This document shows, in pieces, positions 45,540 to 52,839 of a DNA stretch of 63,263 nucleotides. The notes under the pieces were generated by a model. It made no database searches and was not told the DNA's origin. It was given only the letters and a program-made list of their open reading frames with translations. This stretch comes from Frankia torreyi. GTDB taxonomy: Bacteria; Actinomycetota; Actinomycetes; Frankiales; Frankiaceae. Made by a program: the position numbers and the translations under genes. Position 1 is the stretch's first letter, and each line of letters opens with the position of its first letter. The stretch spans positions 56,636-119,898 of the forward strand of contig NZ_JYFN01000010.1 in the NCBI RefSeq assembly GCF_000948395.1. The letters are read 5' to 3'.

Positions 45540-46766
45540 ATGTCCCAGGCCGATCGTGTGTCCCAGACCGATCGTGTGCCCTTGTCCGTACTCGATCTGT
45601 CGCCCCGGTCGGAGGGCGCGTCCGCGGGTGACGCGTTGCGTAACACCCTCGACCTCGCCCGTCGCACCGAGGAGCTCGGCTTCCACCGATACTGGCTCGC
45701 CGAGCATCATCTGGTGCCCGGTGTTGTCTCCTCGGCACCGGCGGTCGTCATCGCGCTCGTGGCCGATGCCACGACCCGGATCCGGGTCGGCTCGGGAGCG
45801 GTTCAGATGGGTCATCACACGGCGGTGACCGTCGCCGAGGAGTTCGGGACCCTCGCCCAGATCCATCCGGGCCGGATCGACCTCGGGCTGGGGCGTCCCG
45901 CCGTCGACCGGCTGTTCGCCCCGGCGGACGGCGACGGCCCACCATCCGGGTCGGACCAGCCGGCCGCCGTGTCTGGTGGGCCCGTGTCTGGTGGGGCCGT
46001 GTCTGGTAGGGCGGTGTCTGGTGGGGCCGCGCCTGGCCGCGCGGCGACCGTCGTCGACGGGCTGTTGGTGCCGGCGCCGCCCCGGATGCGGCTGAACGCC
46101 GACCGGCTGCGCCGCCAGTTCGCACTCGTCGGCTACCGGCCGGGCGCGGGGGACGAGTACGGCCAGCAGGTCCGCGACATCCAGGCGTTCCTGCGGGGCG
46201 ACTACCGGACCGCCGAGGGCGAGCACCTGACGGTGCCGGCTGCTGAGGGTGCCGACCTGCAGATCTGGGTCCTCGGTTCCAGCCCGGGCGCGAGCGCCCG
46301 GACGGCCGGCGAGCTGGGACTGCCGTTCGTCGCGAACTACCACGTCTCGCCGTCCTCGGTGCTCGAGGCGGTGCAGGCCTACCGGGACGCCTTCGTCCCG
46401 TCGGAGTCGTTCGACCGGCCCTACGTGATGGTCTCGGCGGACGTGGTGGTCGGCCCGGACGAGGACACGGCCGCCGAGCTCGCCTCGCCCTACGGACTGT
46501 GGGTGCTGAGCATCCGGTCCGGGCAGGGGGCCCGTCCCTTCCCGAGCCCGGCGCAGGCGGCGGCCTACCCGTGGACCGCGGAGGAACGCACCCTCGTCGC
46601 GGACCGGGTCGAGACCCAGTTCGTCGGCGGCCCCGCCACTGTCGCGCGCAAGCTGGAGACGTTGCGGAAGGTGACCGGGGCTGACGAGTTGATTATTACG
46701 ACGATCGCGCACGATCATGCGGACCGGGTGCGCTCGTATGAGCTCCTCGCCGGCGTGTGGCAGTGA
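45540..46766 (+). CDS. LLM-class flavin-dependent oxidoreductase (luciferase-like monooxygenase)
   Basis: 408 residues from the ATG at 45540 (GGAGG 10 bp upstream; a GTG at 45534 is closer, spacing 4). The luciferase-like barrel is clear: LSVLDLSPRSEG near the N-terminus, LGFHRYWLAEHH, IRVGSGAVQMGHHTAVTVAEEFGTLA, HPGRIDLGLGR, and late LVADRVETQFVGGPATVARKLETL. A low-complexity insert (about 144-172, VSGGx repeats) comes from a 15-bp tandem repeat. It would use FMNH2 and O2 on an unknown substrate; the leader peptide just upstream suggests sulfur-linked control. Confidence 0.92.
   Translation: MSQADRVSQTDRVPLSVLDLSPRSEGASAGDALRNTLDLARRTEELGFHRYWLAEHHLVPGVVSSAPAVVIALVADATTRIRVGSGAVQMGHHTAVTVAEEFGTLAQIHPGRIDLGLGRPAVDRLFAPADGDGPPSGSDQPAAVSGGPVSGGAVSGRAVSGGAAPGRAATVVDGLLVPAPPRMRLNADRLRRQFALVGYRPGAGDEYGQQVRDIQAFLRGDYRTAEGEHLTVPAAEGADLQIWVLGSSPGASARTAGELGLPFVANYHVSPSSVLEAVQAYRDAFVPSESFDRPYVMVSADVVVGPDEDTAAELASPYGLWVLSIRSGQGARPFPSPAQAAAYPWTAEERTLVADRVETQFVGGPATVARKLETLRKVTGADELIITTIAHDHADRVRSYELLAGVWQ
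45969..46043 (+). repeat. 15-bp in-frame tandem repeat within the LLM gene
   Basis: GTGTCTGGTGGGGCC-like units start at 45969, 45984, 45999 and 46014, followed by one decayed copy. They encode VSGGP/VSGGA/VSGRA units in a surface loop of the barrel. Confidence 0.85.
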
Positions 46767-46974
46767 TCGTCCGGGGAGCCGCCGGCCGGGGGTCCGGGGT
46801 CGGCATCGCTTTGCGTCGTTCCTGACTGCTGGTTAACGTGGACCTCGTCGCGTGGCACCGCTGGCGGTGATCGCAGCCGGTGGATGTCCGGCCCACGCGG
46901 GTGACGGAGGAGGCATCGTGTCCGGCGACTGGTCTGGGAGCGTGGTGGCGCCGCGTCCTCGGCCGGGCGGCGGG

Positions 46975-47043
46975 ATGCACGAGCTCACGCACCGTCGGCA
47001 CATCGACACCTGCCGGGTCAACGCGGCCGCCTGTACCCGCTGA
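46975..47043 (+). CDS. Cysteine-containing leader peptide 2, upstream of the amidohydrolase
   Basis: 22 residues, including THRRHIDTCRVNAAAC then Thr-Arg-stop. The RRHID..RV..AAC core matches the same leader-peptide family as peptide 1, with one extra Cys in the middle. It lies 147 bp ahead of the amidohydrolase and 209 bp after the LLM gene. The ribosome site is weak (GGCGGCGGG just before the ATG). Function as an attenuator is inferred from the pattern and position. Confidence 0.6.
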   Translation: MHELTHRRHIDTCRVNAAACTR

Positions 47044-47189
47044 CGTCCCCAGCCTCCCTGACCTTCCCGCGCCCCGGGTTCGCCGGCGCCGCCCGCCCCT
47101 CGGGCCGCACCGTCGCCGGACCAGAGCCCGGACCCGATCCGTGAACCGGCGGCGGGAGGTCGTCGACACCGGCAGGAACGGCGTTGGTC

Positions 47190-48683
47190 ATGACCGATCC
47201 CCTTGCATCATCCGAACACCCGGATCCGCCGGGCCGGCCCGATCCCGCGGGCCAGCCCGAGCCCACGGGACGCCCGGCGGCCGGTCGGGCCGCGGGATCC
47301 GTGCGGCTCGCCTCACCGCGGGGGCTCGCGGCGACCAGCTTCACGCTGCGCGAGGCGCACGTCCTCGACGCGACCGGCCGTTTCGGCGAGCCGCTTGACG
47401 TGGCGGTGCGCGACGGCGTCGTGCGGGCCCTCGGACCGCGGCTCGCTGTCGACCCGGACGCCGTCGACGTCGACGCCCGCGGGCTGTGGCTGATGCCCGG
47501 CGTCGTCGACTGCCACGCGCATGTGACCCAGTCGACCTACGACCAGTTCGAGCTGGTGACGGCCCCGCTCTCCGCGCGATACCTGCAGACGGCCGACGCG
47601 CTGCGGGCATCGTTGCAGGCTGGCGTCACCTATCTGCGCGACGCCGGCGGCGCCGATGCCGGTGTCCGCGACGCGCTGGTGGCGGGCAGTGTGCCGGGTC
47701 CGCGGCTCGCGGTCTGCATCGTCGCGCTGAGCCGTTCCGGGCGCCATGGGGACGGCGGCATCCTCGGCCCCGGGCTGGAGTCCGCCGACGACGTCCTCGG
47801 ACCCGACTATCCGGGCCGGCCGCCGCACTCGGTGGTCGGGGCCGGTGGCCTGCCCGCTGCGGTGCGTGGCGTCCTGCGCGCCGGCGCCGACTGGGTGATG
47901 ATCTACGCCAGCGGCGGGGTGATGTCCGCGCGCCCGGGCAGTCCGGACTTCCAGTTCGGCCGCTCGGAACTGACCGCCGCGGTCGCTGAGGCGGCCCGCT
48001 ACGGCCGTCCGGTGATGATGCACGCCCTGGGCGAGCGGGCGGTCGAGGCGGCGGTCGCCGCCGGCGCACGTTCCGTCGAGCACGGCCTCGGGCTGAGCGA
48101 GCGGGCGGCTGCGGCGATGGCCGCCCGCGGGGTCACGCTGGTGCCGACCCTGACGCCCTACCGTGACCTGGCCGCGCTGGCGACCACCGGCCTGCTGCCG
48201 GGCTGGGCGGTGGATCGGGCCGAGGCGACCGCGGCCTCGCTCACCGAGACGATCGCCGTGGCCCGCGCGGCGGGGGTTCCCATCGCGCTGGGCAGCGATG
48301 CCCGCCATCGCACCCGCCACGGTGCCAACCTTGCCGAGATCAGCCAGTTGCGACGGGCGGGGCTCACCGCCCCCGAGGCGTTGCTCGCGGCGACCGCCAC
48401 CGGGGCGAGGCTGTGCGGGGTGGGGGATCGGCTGGGGCGGATCGCCGTCGGCTACACGTTCGACGCGATCCTGCTCGACGAGGATCCGGCGGAGCTGAGG
48501 ATCTTCGAACGCCCGGACGCGGTCAGCGGCGTGTTCCTCGGTGGCCGCCCGGTACTGGCACATCCGCGGCTGCCCGCCTCGATGACGGCCTCGGCTGCGC
48601 CGCCCGTGCGCCCGGTGCCGGACGGCGCAGACCGCGCCGCCGCCGGCCCGCGGGTGCTCCCGTCGGGGCCCGCCACCGGCTGA
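47190..48683 (+). CDS. Metal-dependent amidohydrolase (imidazolonepropionase/prolidase-like)
   Basis: 497 residues from the ATG at 47190. After about 50 low-complexity residues comes the composite amidohydrolase fold: VVDCHAHVTQ with the HxH metal pair, VTYLRDAGG, VMMHALGERAVEAAVAAGARSVEHG with two further His, and IALGSDARHR with the metal Asp. The closing strands (VGYTFDAILLDEDPAE) are typical. It resembles the group that hydrolyses peptidyl or cyclic amides with one or two Zn2+. A leader peptide sits upstream. The substrate is unknown. Confidence 0.88.
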   Translation: MTDPLASSEHPDPPGRPDPAGQPEPTGRPAAGRAAGSVRLASPRGLAATSFTLREAHVLDATGRFGEPLDVAVRDGVVRALGPRLAVDPDAVDVDARGLWLMPGVVDCHAHVTQSTYDQFELVTAPLSARYLQTADALRASLQAGVTYLRDAGGADAGVRDALVAGSVPGPRLAVCIVALSRSGRHGDGGILGPGLESADDVLGPDYPGRPPHSVVGAGGLPAAVRGVLRAGADWVMIYASGGVMSARPGSPDFQFGRSELTAAVAEAARYGRPVMMHALGERAVEAAVAAGARSVEHGLGLSERAAAAMAARGVTLVPTLTPYRDLAALATTGLLPGWAVDRAEATAASLTETIAVARAAGVPIALGSDARHRTRHGANLAEISQLRRAGLTAPEALLAATATGARLCGVGDRLGRIAVGYTFDAILLDEDPAELRIFERPDAVSGVFLGGRPVLAHPRLPASMTASAAPPVRPVPDGADRAAAGPRVLPSGPATG

Positions 48684-48786
48684 CCGGGGTGCGACGGCGC
48701 GCCGGGACCGTGTGTGCCAGTCACCTGCACCGGAAAGCCAACCGGCCTTCTTCGGACGTAGTTCCCTGTCAAGTTTCCGACTATTT

Positions 48787-48799
48787 CCGAAGTATTCGG
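48787..48799. promoter_or_regulatory. CCGAA-GTA-TTCGG inverted repeat ahead of the copper-storage-like gene
   Basis: A 5-bp perfect inverted repeat with a 3-nt spacer in a lower-GC stretch, 136 bp before the start of the Cys-rich protein. It could be a repressor site; no known copper-regulator consensus is claimed. Confidence 0.35.
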
Positions 48800-48934
48800 C
48801 GGAGGCTGTCCGCCGAGATGCGGATCCGCTTTCGAAAGCTATCGTCGGAGGAGCCCGGCCAGGCAGAAACAGCCGTCTGCCACGGGCTTCCCGGTATGGC
48901 GGATGAGCCGTCGCCCGCACCTCGGAGGTGTCCG

Positions 48935-49291
48935 ATGCAGCACGCCGAAATGATCAACGAGAACATGCGGAAAGCTATCGAGGAGTGTATGTCATGCTCT
49001 GCGCTGTGTGAGGAGACAATCTCCTACTGCATGGACATGCCCGGCACGATGATGGACGCTGCGGACATGCGGCTCATGATGGACTGCGCGGCGGTCACCA
49101 GGACCTGCGCCGACTTGATGTGTCGGATGTCGCCGTTCCACGCCGAGATGTGTGCCATGTGTGCACGGGTCTGTCGTGCCTGCGCCGAGATGTGTGAAAA
49201 GATGCCGCGCGACGCCCAGCTCGCCCGCCTTGCCCGGGCCTGCCGGTCCTGCCTGGACAGCTGCAACGCGATGGCGGGTGCCGCTGCCTGA
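48935..49291 (+). CDS. Four-helix-bundle copper-storage-like protein (Csp family)
   Basis: 118 residues from the ATG at 48935, 6 bp after GGAGG. It has 15 cysteines, spaced mostly as CxxC, CxxxC and pairs one helical turn apart (ECMSCSALC, TCADLMC, MCAMCARVCRACAEMC, ACRSCLDSC), and many Met. In Csp proteins such Cys line the core of a four-helix bundle and hold many Cu(I) ions. There is no signal peptide or Tat motif, so it should be cytosolic, like Csp3. It could buffer copper, which the nearby GlxA/SCO system consumes; no transporter or copper regulator adjoins it. Confidence 0.9.
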   Translation: MQHAEMINENMRKAIEECMSCSALCEETISYCMDMPGTMMDAADMRLMMDCAAVTRTCADLMCRMSPFHAEMCAMCARVCRACAEMCEKMPRDAQLARLARACRSCLDSCNAMAGAAA

Positions 49292-49575
49292 CCTGCCCGC
49301 GGGTCCGTCGCCGGCCTGTGGCGTCCTCGCGCCGCGTCGCCCTCACCGTTCCCGCTGAGCCTGTGTGACTTCCGTGTTCTCGCATGGCTGTGGTGGACGC
49401 GCCGCCCCTGCGTCTCGGATGTCCATCTCGGAGGTCGGAGTCCGTCTCGAGCACGCGACGTGGCGGACTCCGGCGACCCGGCGGTGTCGGTCGTGGTCCC
49501 CGGGGCACCTGCGCCCATGTGCTCCAGGCCGGTCTCGCCGCCGGCGGGAGCCGTTTTCGAGCATCACCCCGTCGT

Positions 49576-49612
49576 CCTCCGGGGCCCAGGCGGAAGCGCT
49601 GGGCCCCGGAGG
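49576..49612 (+). terminator. Perfect 14-bp hairpin
   Basis: CCTCCGGGGCCCAG (49576-49589) pairs with CTGGGCCCCGGAGG (49599-49612) with a 9-nt loop. It lies 285 bp after the Csp-like gene and just upstream of a promoter-like pair, so it would insulate the next unit. Confidence 0.65.
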
Positions 49613-49651
49613 CGGCCGACGGAAACATTCCGGTAGTCAGCATTAAGTATG

Positions 49652-49680
49652 TTGACATCCGATCGGAGCGCCGCCAGAAT
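49652..49680 (+). promoter_or_regulatory. Promoter for leader peptide 3
   Basis: TTGACA (49652-49657) and CAGAAT (49675-49680) are separated by 17 bp. The predicted transcription start, about 7 bp on, coincides with the ATG at 49687, so the small ORF may be translated from a leaderless mRNA. Confidence 0.55.
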
Positions 49681-49686
49681 CCGACC

Positions 49687-49788
49687 ATGCCTCATCCGGC
49701 GCGACGGCCGACCGCTCTGGTCATCCGTGGCCACATCGACTTCCTGCGTGTCGCTTCCGCGGTCTGTCCGGTCCGGGTGCCTCGCTAA
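49687..49788 (+). CDS. Cysteine-containing leader peptide 3, upstream of an alpha/beta hydrolase
   Basis: 33 residues including IRGHIDFLRVASAVCP. The GHIDFLRVASAVC core matches the R-H-V-D-L-x-R-V-A-S-A-x-C leader family; it is longer than usual, with eight residues after the Cys. It is preceded by a -35/-10 pair whose predicted start falls on the ATG. The alpha/beta-hydrolase gene begins 192 bp downstream. Attenuation is inferred. Confidence 0.6.
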   Translation: MPHPARRPTALVIRGHIDFLRVASAVCPVRVPR

Positions 49789-49980
49789 TCCATCCTTGCC
49801 GGCGCGCCGTCAGCGTTTCCCGGCGCCTCACCAGTGCTTCGCCGTCGCGCCATCGCCGCTGCCTCCACAGCCGCGCGGCCTGGCTGCGCCGGTCGGGCTT
49901 CCGCAGCCTCGCACGCGCTATTTTCGCCGTGCTGGAGCGCGCCGCCATCCGCGTCCGGACGGCTCTGATCGGAGCATGTT

Positions 49981-50634
49981 GTGTCCATTCCCCTCTCGTC
50001 GCCTCCCTCCCATCCGCGTCCGCGTGGCTACGTCGGCGGTCCTGGTTCCCGCTACTGGCCGAGCAGCGATCCGACCCGGCGTGCGGGGGCGAACGTGGTC
50101 CTCCTTCCCGGCCGTGGGGAATCCGCCGAAATTTTCGAGCACCTTGCCTTTCGGCTGGCACTCGACGGCTACCAGGTGACGTTTCTCGACCATGGGAGGG
50201 ACAGCGTCCTCGCCCTGGGAGAGGCGCGCGAACCGGGACTTCCGTTCGTTCTACTCGGCTCGGACAGCGGCGCCCTACGTGCGCTGGTCGGGGCCGCGTC
50301 GCCCGCCGTTCGCCCGGACGCGCTCATCCTGGTGGACCTGCCGCTGCTGCACCGCGCGGTCGCCGGAGAGCCGCCGGACCAGCCGATCCCACGGTCGCTT
50401 CCGGACCTGCCCATCCTGCTGCTGCATGGCGAGGATGACCGGGTGACTCCGTTTCCGCTTGTTCGTATGGCGACGCGGACCGCCCGCGGGGCCAGGCTCG
50501 CGTCCCTGCCCGGTGGCCGGGGCGTGCTGTCCGGCCCGGGCCGCCGCGCCGCCGGCGCGCACATCCTGCTCTTCCTGGAGAACCTGCGGACGCGGCGGCC
50601 GGCCCCCGCGCCGCGGTCCGCCTCGCCAGCCTGA
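49981..50634 (+). CDS. Alpha/beta hydrolase-fold protein
   Basis: 217 residues from the GTG at 49981 (GGAG 6 bp upstream). The fold is recognisable from NVVLLPGRGESAEIFEHLAFRL (oxyanion-side loop), the nucleophile elbow LGSDSGA (Ser in GxSxG), DALILVDLPLLH, and ILLLHGEDDRVTPF with the usual acid Asp. The catalytic His near the C-terminus is not clear (candidates in GAHILLF). It may be an esterase or lipase-like enzyme of unknown substrate. A leader-peptide ORF lies upstream. Confidence 0.8.
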   Translation: MSIPLSSPPSHPRPRGYVGGPGSRYWPSSDPTRRAGANVVLLPGRGESAEIFEHLAFRLALDGYQVTFLDHGRDSVLALGEAREPGLPFVLLGSDSGALRALVGAASPAVRPDALILVDLPLLHRAVAGEPPDQPIPRSLPDLPILLLHGEDDRVTPFPLVRMATRTARGARLASLPGGRGVLSGPGRRAAGAHILLFLENLRTRRPAPAPRSASPA

Positions 50635-51112
50635 CCGCACCGCACGCGTCCTGACTCGCCGGGCGGCGCGCCGGTTCCCGCGTCGCCCGGTGGCCCCTCG
50701 CCCTCTCGTGGCCCCTCGCCCTCTCGTGGCCCCTCGCCCTCTCGTGGCCCCTTGCCGTCCGGTTCGTCGGGTCGTCTCGCCGCCCGTTCACCGCCGAGGT
50801 CGTTCGTTTGTCGCCCCGCCGCCGTGAGTCTTGAATCCGGCGCTGCCGGTCCGGCGTCGGCGTGGGTTCCGGTGCTGCCACCGCGGTGCGTCCCACGCGG
50901 CGGGTGGTGCTGCGTGGGGTCCTTCCGGCCCTCGGTCCCGGCCTCCTCCTCCGATCGCGTCCCATCTTGCCCGGGGCAGACCGGGGCGTACCTCCGACAT
51001 CCGATGATCCTTTTCATCGTCCGAAGGTTCGGTTGATGTCCGAGTGTTGCGGTCTCGCAGCACTATGCACGCACGGTGACGGACGCGCGCCGAAATTCGT
51101 GCATAACTAGTA
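50635..51112. other. Non-coding stretch upstream of the c-di-AMP riboswitch
   Basis: 478 bp without a convincing gene. It includes the 18-bp repeat noted separately. A long frame exists on the minus strand across the repeat (Gly-Glu-Pro-Arg-rich), but it runs against the hydrolase gene and has no family match that I recognise. A lower-GC stretch at 51095-51140 leads into the riboswitch promoter. Confidence 0.45.
50692..50756. repeat. 18-bp tandem repeat, about 3.6 copies
   Basis: GGCCCCTCGCCCTCTCGT begins at 50692, 50710 and 50728, with a partial unit from 50746. It starts about 55 bp after the hydrolase stop. Confidence 0.85.
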
Positions 51113-51142
51113 CTTGTCACTACGGTACGTAGTTCGCTACGG
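51113..51142 (+). promoter_or_regulatory. Promoter of the riboswitch transcript
   Basis: TTGTCA (51113-51118) and TACGGT (51137-51142) with an 18-bp spacer fit a primary-sigma promoter. Transcription would begin near 51150, just before the riboswitch aptamer. Confidence 0.6.
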
Positions 51143-51159
51143 TTGCCGGGCACTAGTTG

Positions 51160-51345
51160 CTCCGGGCCGACGCCGAGTTCTGCCCACGGTCCGGGGTCCC
51201 TCCAAGACAGCTTGGGCAGAAGCGGGGGAACCAGGTTCCTCCGGGTGGCCCCGTCACGGCCGCCCTCGGGGTTAAGTCGCCTCCACGGAGACGACCGGGC
51301 TCCCCGGCCCGAACCCGACAGCTAACCTCGCAGGCGTACGGGAAG
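51160..51345 (+). ncRNA. c-di-AMP riboswitch (ydaO/yuaA type)
   Basis: The ordered conserved blocks of the actinobacterial ydaO aptamer are visible: GTTGCTCCGGGCCGACGCCG at the 5' end, then GGGCAGAAGCGGGGGAACC, the CTCGGGGTTAAGTCGCC element, CGGCCCGAACCCGACAGCTAACC, and the closing CGCAGGCGTACGGGAAGGA. These riboswitches turn off cell-wall hydrolase genes (rpf, NlpC/P60, SLT types) when c-di-AMP is high. Here the next large gene encodes a secreted lysozyme-like protein. Edges are approximate. Recognition is by motif order, not by a covariance-model search. Confidence 0.85.
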
Positions 51346-51354
51346 GATTCGACG

Positions 51355-51459
51355 TTGCCTGTGTATCGGGAACGCTCGGCTGCGGTCTCGATGACCGCCC
51401 TGGCGACCTGCGCTTTCTATGACGCGCCCTCGCCACGATGGGCGCCGTTCTCGCCCTGA
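51355..51459 (+). CDS. Possible 34-residue ORF between riboswitch and muralytic gene
   Basis: A TTG at 51355 (or GTG at 51361) lies 7 bp after GGAAGGA at the riboswitch 3' edge, exactly where the regulated start codon usually sits. The ORF (LPVYRERSAAVSMTALA then CAFYDAPS) ends at 51459 and matches nothing I know. It could be a true small protein, a coupling ORF, or the remnant of a regulated gene that has been truncated. Confidence 0.35.
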   Translation: MPVYRERSAAVSMTALATCAFYDAPSPRWAPFSP

Positions 51460-51817
51460 CGCAGCCGCGGGAACGTGCCATCGGCCGGTGCTAGCGGGCC
51501 GAACATGCGCGCGCATGGCATTACCGGCCCGCCTGACGGACCGCACGGGTCGCCGTCGGCGGTCGGCCGCGATCCCCGGACCGCCCGCATCGGGCGGCCA
51601 GGCGTGATGCGGCCGTCGCGCTGATCGGGCTGGAACTCTCACCAATCTCGGAGCTCGCCCCCGCCGTTTCTTTGCGCCGTTTGGCCGGGTGCAGCTTCGA
51701 AACCAGATAGTCCGTGCTGCCCTTATCTGGTGAGTGAGAACCGCTCCCCTCCGTTGAGCGGAAGCCATCACCGATTCCACACCTGTGTTCGACGACACCG
51801 AAATGAGATGTCAAAGA
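51460..51817. other. Structured leader of the lysozyme-like gene
   Basis: 358 bp with no further gene. Near its end GGTGA (51729-51733) pairs with TCACC (51768-51772) around CCGCTC (51741-51746) / GAGCGG (51756-51761), a two-step stem 45 bp before the start. It may be a separate promoter leader or part of a long riboswitch transcript. Confidence 0.4.
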
Positions 51818-52579
51818 ATGGCTAAGGGAAAGCATCGGAAGCGTTCCACCCGGCACCGTGGCGCCGTCATCGCCGCCGCCGGCGTGATCGGTGCCGGAGC
51901 CAGCATGCTCGCCACCGCGAGCCCGGCGAGCGCCGCCACCGGCTCCGTCTCGGACGTGACGATCGCCAGCGCGGCGGCGAATGCGGGCCTCGCCGGCTGC
52001 CGCGGCGTCCCGCTGTCCACCTGGGTGGCGGTCGCTCTCGCCGAGTCCGGCGGCAACACCTTCGCCCACGCCACGGTCGGTGAGGACTCCCGCGGACTCT
52101 GGCAGATCAACATGCGTGCGCACGCCGGCTGGGTGGGCAGCCGCAACCTCTACGACCCCGCCACCAACGCCTGGGCGGCGAAGCGAGTCTGCGACAGCCA
52201 GGGCCCCGCGGCCTGGACCACGTACGCCCGCGGCATGCACAACCGGTTCCTGGGGCGTGGCCAGGCCGCGGCGGCCGCCGTCTCCGGCGGCGTGAGCGTC
52301 CGCACCGTCTCCTACGCCGCGCCCGCGGCGCCCGCGCCCGCGGCGCCCGCGCCCGCGTCGGCGTTCCCGACCGGGTATCCGTCGCTCGCCACCGGCATCG
52401 GCTACCGGCAGGACGTCCAGCAGGTTCAGCGGAAGCTGGCCAACCTCGGTTACCCGATCCAGGTCGACGGCCAGTTTGGCTACCAGACGAACCACATGGT
52501 CAAGGACTACCAGCTCAAGCACGGTCTGCTGGTGGATGGCGTCGTCGGGCCCCAGACCCGCGCCAGCCTCGGCATCTGA
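51818..52579 (+). CDS. Secreted transglycosylase/lysozyme-like protein with peptidoglycan-binding domain
   Basis: 253 residues from the ATG at 51818 (MAKGKHRKRSTRHRG). A basic N-terminus and hydrophobic stretch give a signal peptide cleaved near ASA-A (about residue 40). The lysozyme-like domain (about 45-150) has LSTWVAVALAESGGNTFAHA with the catalytic Glu and EDSRGLWQINMRAH. An Ala/Pro linker leads to a peptidoglycan_binding_1 domain (about 190-253; DVQQVQRKLANLGYP, DGVVGPQTRASL). It should cut or remodel peptidoglycan, as Rpf/SLT proteins do in growth and sporulation. The upstream c-di-AMP riboswitch is consistent with this. A strong terminator follows. Confidence 0.9.
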   Translation: MAKGKHRKRSTRHRGAVIAAAGVIGAGASMLATASPASAATGSVSDVTIASAAANAGLAGCRGVPLSTWVAVALAESGGNTFAHATVGEDSRGLWQINMRAHAGWVGSRNLYDPATNAWAAKRVCDSQGPAAWTTYARGMHNRFLGRGQAAAAAVSGGVSVRTVSYAAPAAPAPAAPAPASAFPTGYPSLATGIGYRQDVQQVQRKLANLGYPIQVDGQFGYQTNHMVKDYQLKHGLLVDGVVGPQTRASLGI

Positions 52580-52599
52580 GGAATCGCAGGGCGGCCGCG

Positions 52600-52639
52600 G
52601 CGCCGCCGGGTGACGCTCCCGAGCCTCACCCGGCGGCGC
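52600..52639 (+). terminator. Perfect 14-bp hairpin after the lysozyme-like gene
   Basis: GCGCCGCCGGGTGA (52600-52613) and TCACCCGGCGGCGC (52626-52639) pair perfectly around a 12-nt loop, 20 bp after the stop codon. Confidence 0.75.
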
Positions 52640-52665
52640 TGTCGTGTGTGGCAGCCGGGCGTCGT

Positions 52666-52719
52666 CGCATCCCGCGGCGAGGACGCATCCCGCCGCGAGG
52701 ACGCATCTCGCCGGGGGAG
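52666..52719. repeat. 18-bp tandem repeat, three copies, ahead of the lasso regulator
   Basis: CGCATCCCGCGGCGAGGA-type units at 52666, 52684 and 52702, the third diverged. They lie between the terminator and the SARP gene. Confidence 0.8.
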
Positions 52720-52839
52720 AGGACTATCCGCCGGTCGAACGGGGTATTCCCTGCACCGGCCCAGACGGGGCCGCCGGTCCCCGGGCGAGGTGTGGAACGG
52801 GGCCCGATCAGCGAGGATCTCCGACCGACGAGGATCATC

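Larger units (their letters stand above)
49292..49686. other. Intergenic region between the Csp-like gene and leader peptide 3
   Basis: 395 bp with no gene supported. It contains a 14-bp terminator-like hairpin and, beyond it, a promoter-like pair, both listed separately. Short frames here have no ribosome site or recognisable product. Confidence 0.5.

Noticed and set aside
50169-51017. Minus-strand frame rich in Gly-Glu-Pro-Arg
   Set aside because: It runs opposite the alpha/beta hydrolase and its composition comes from the 18-bp repeat. No ribosome site or family.
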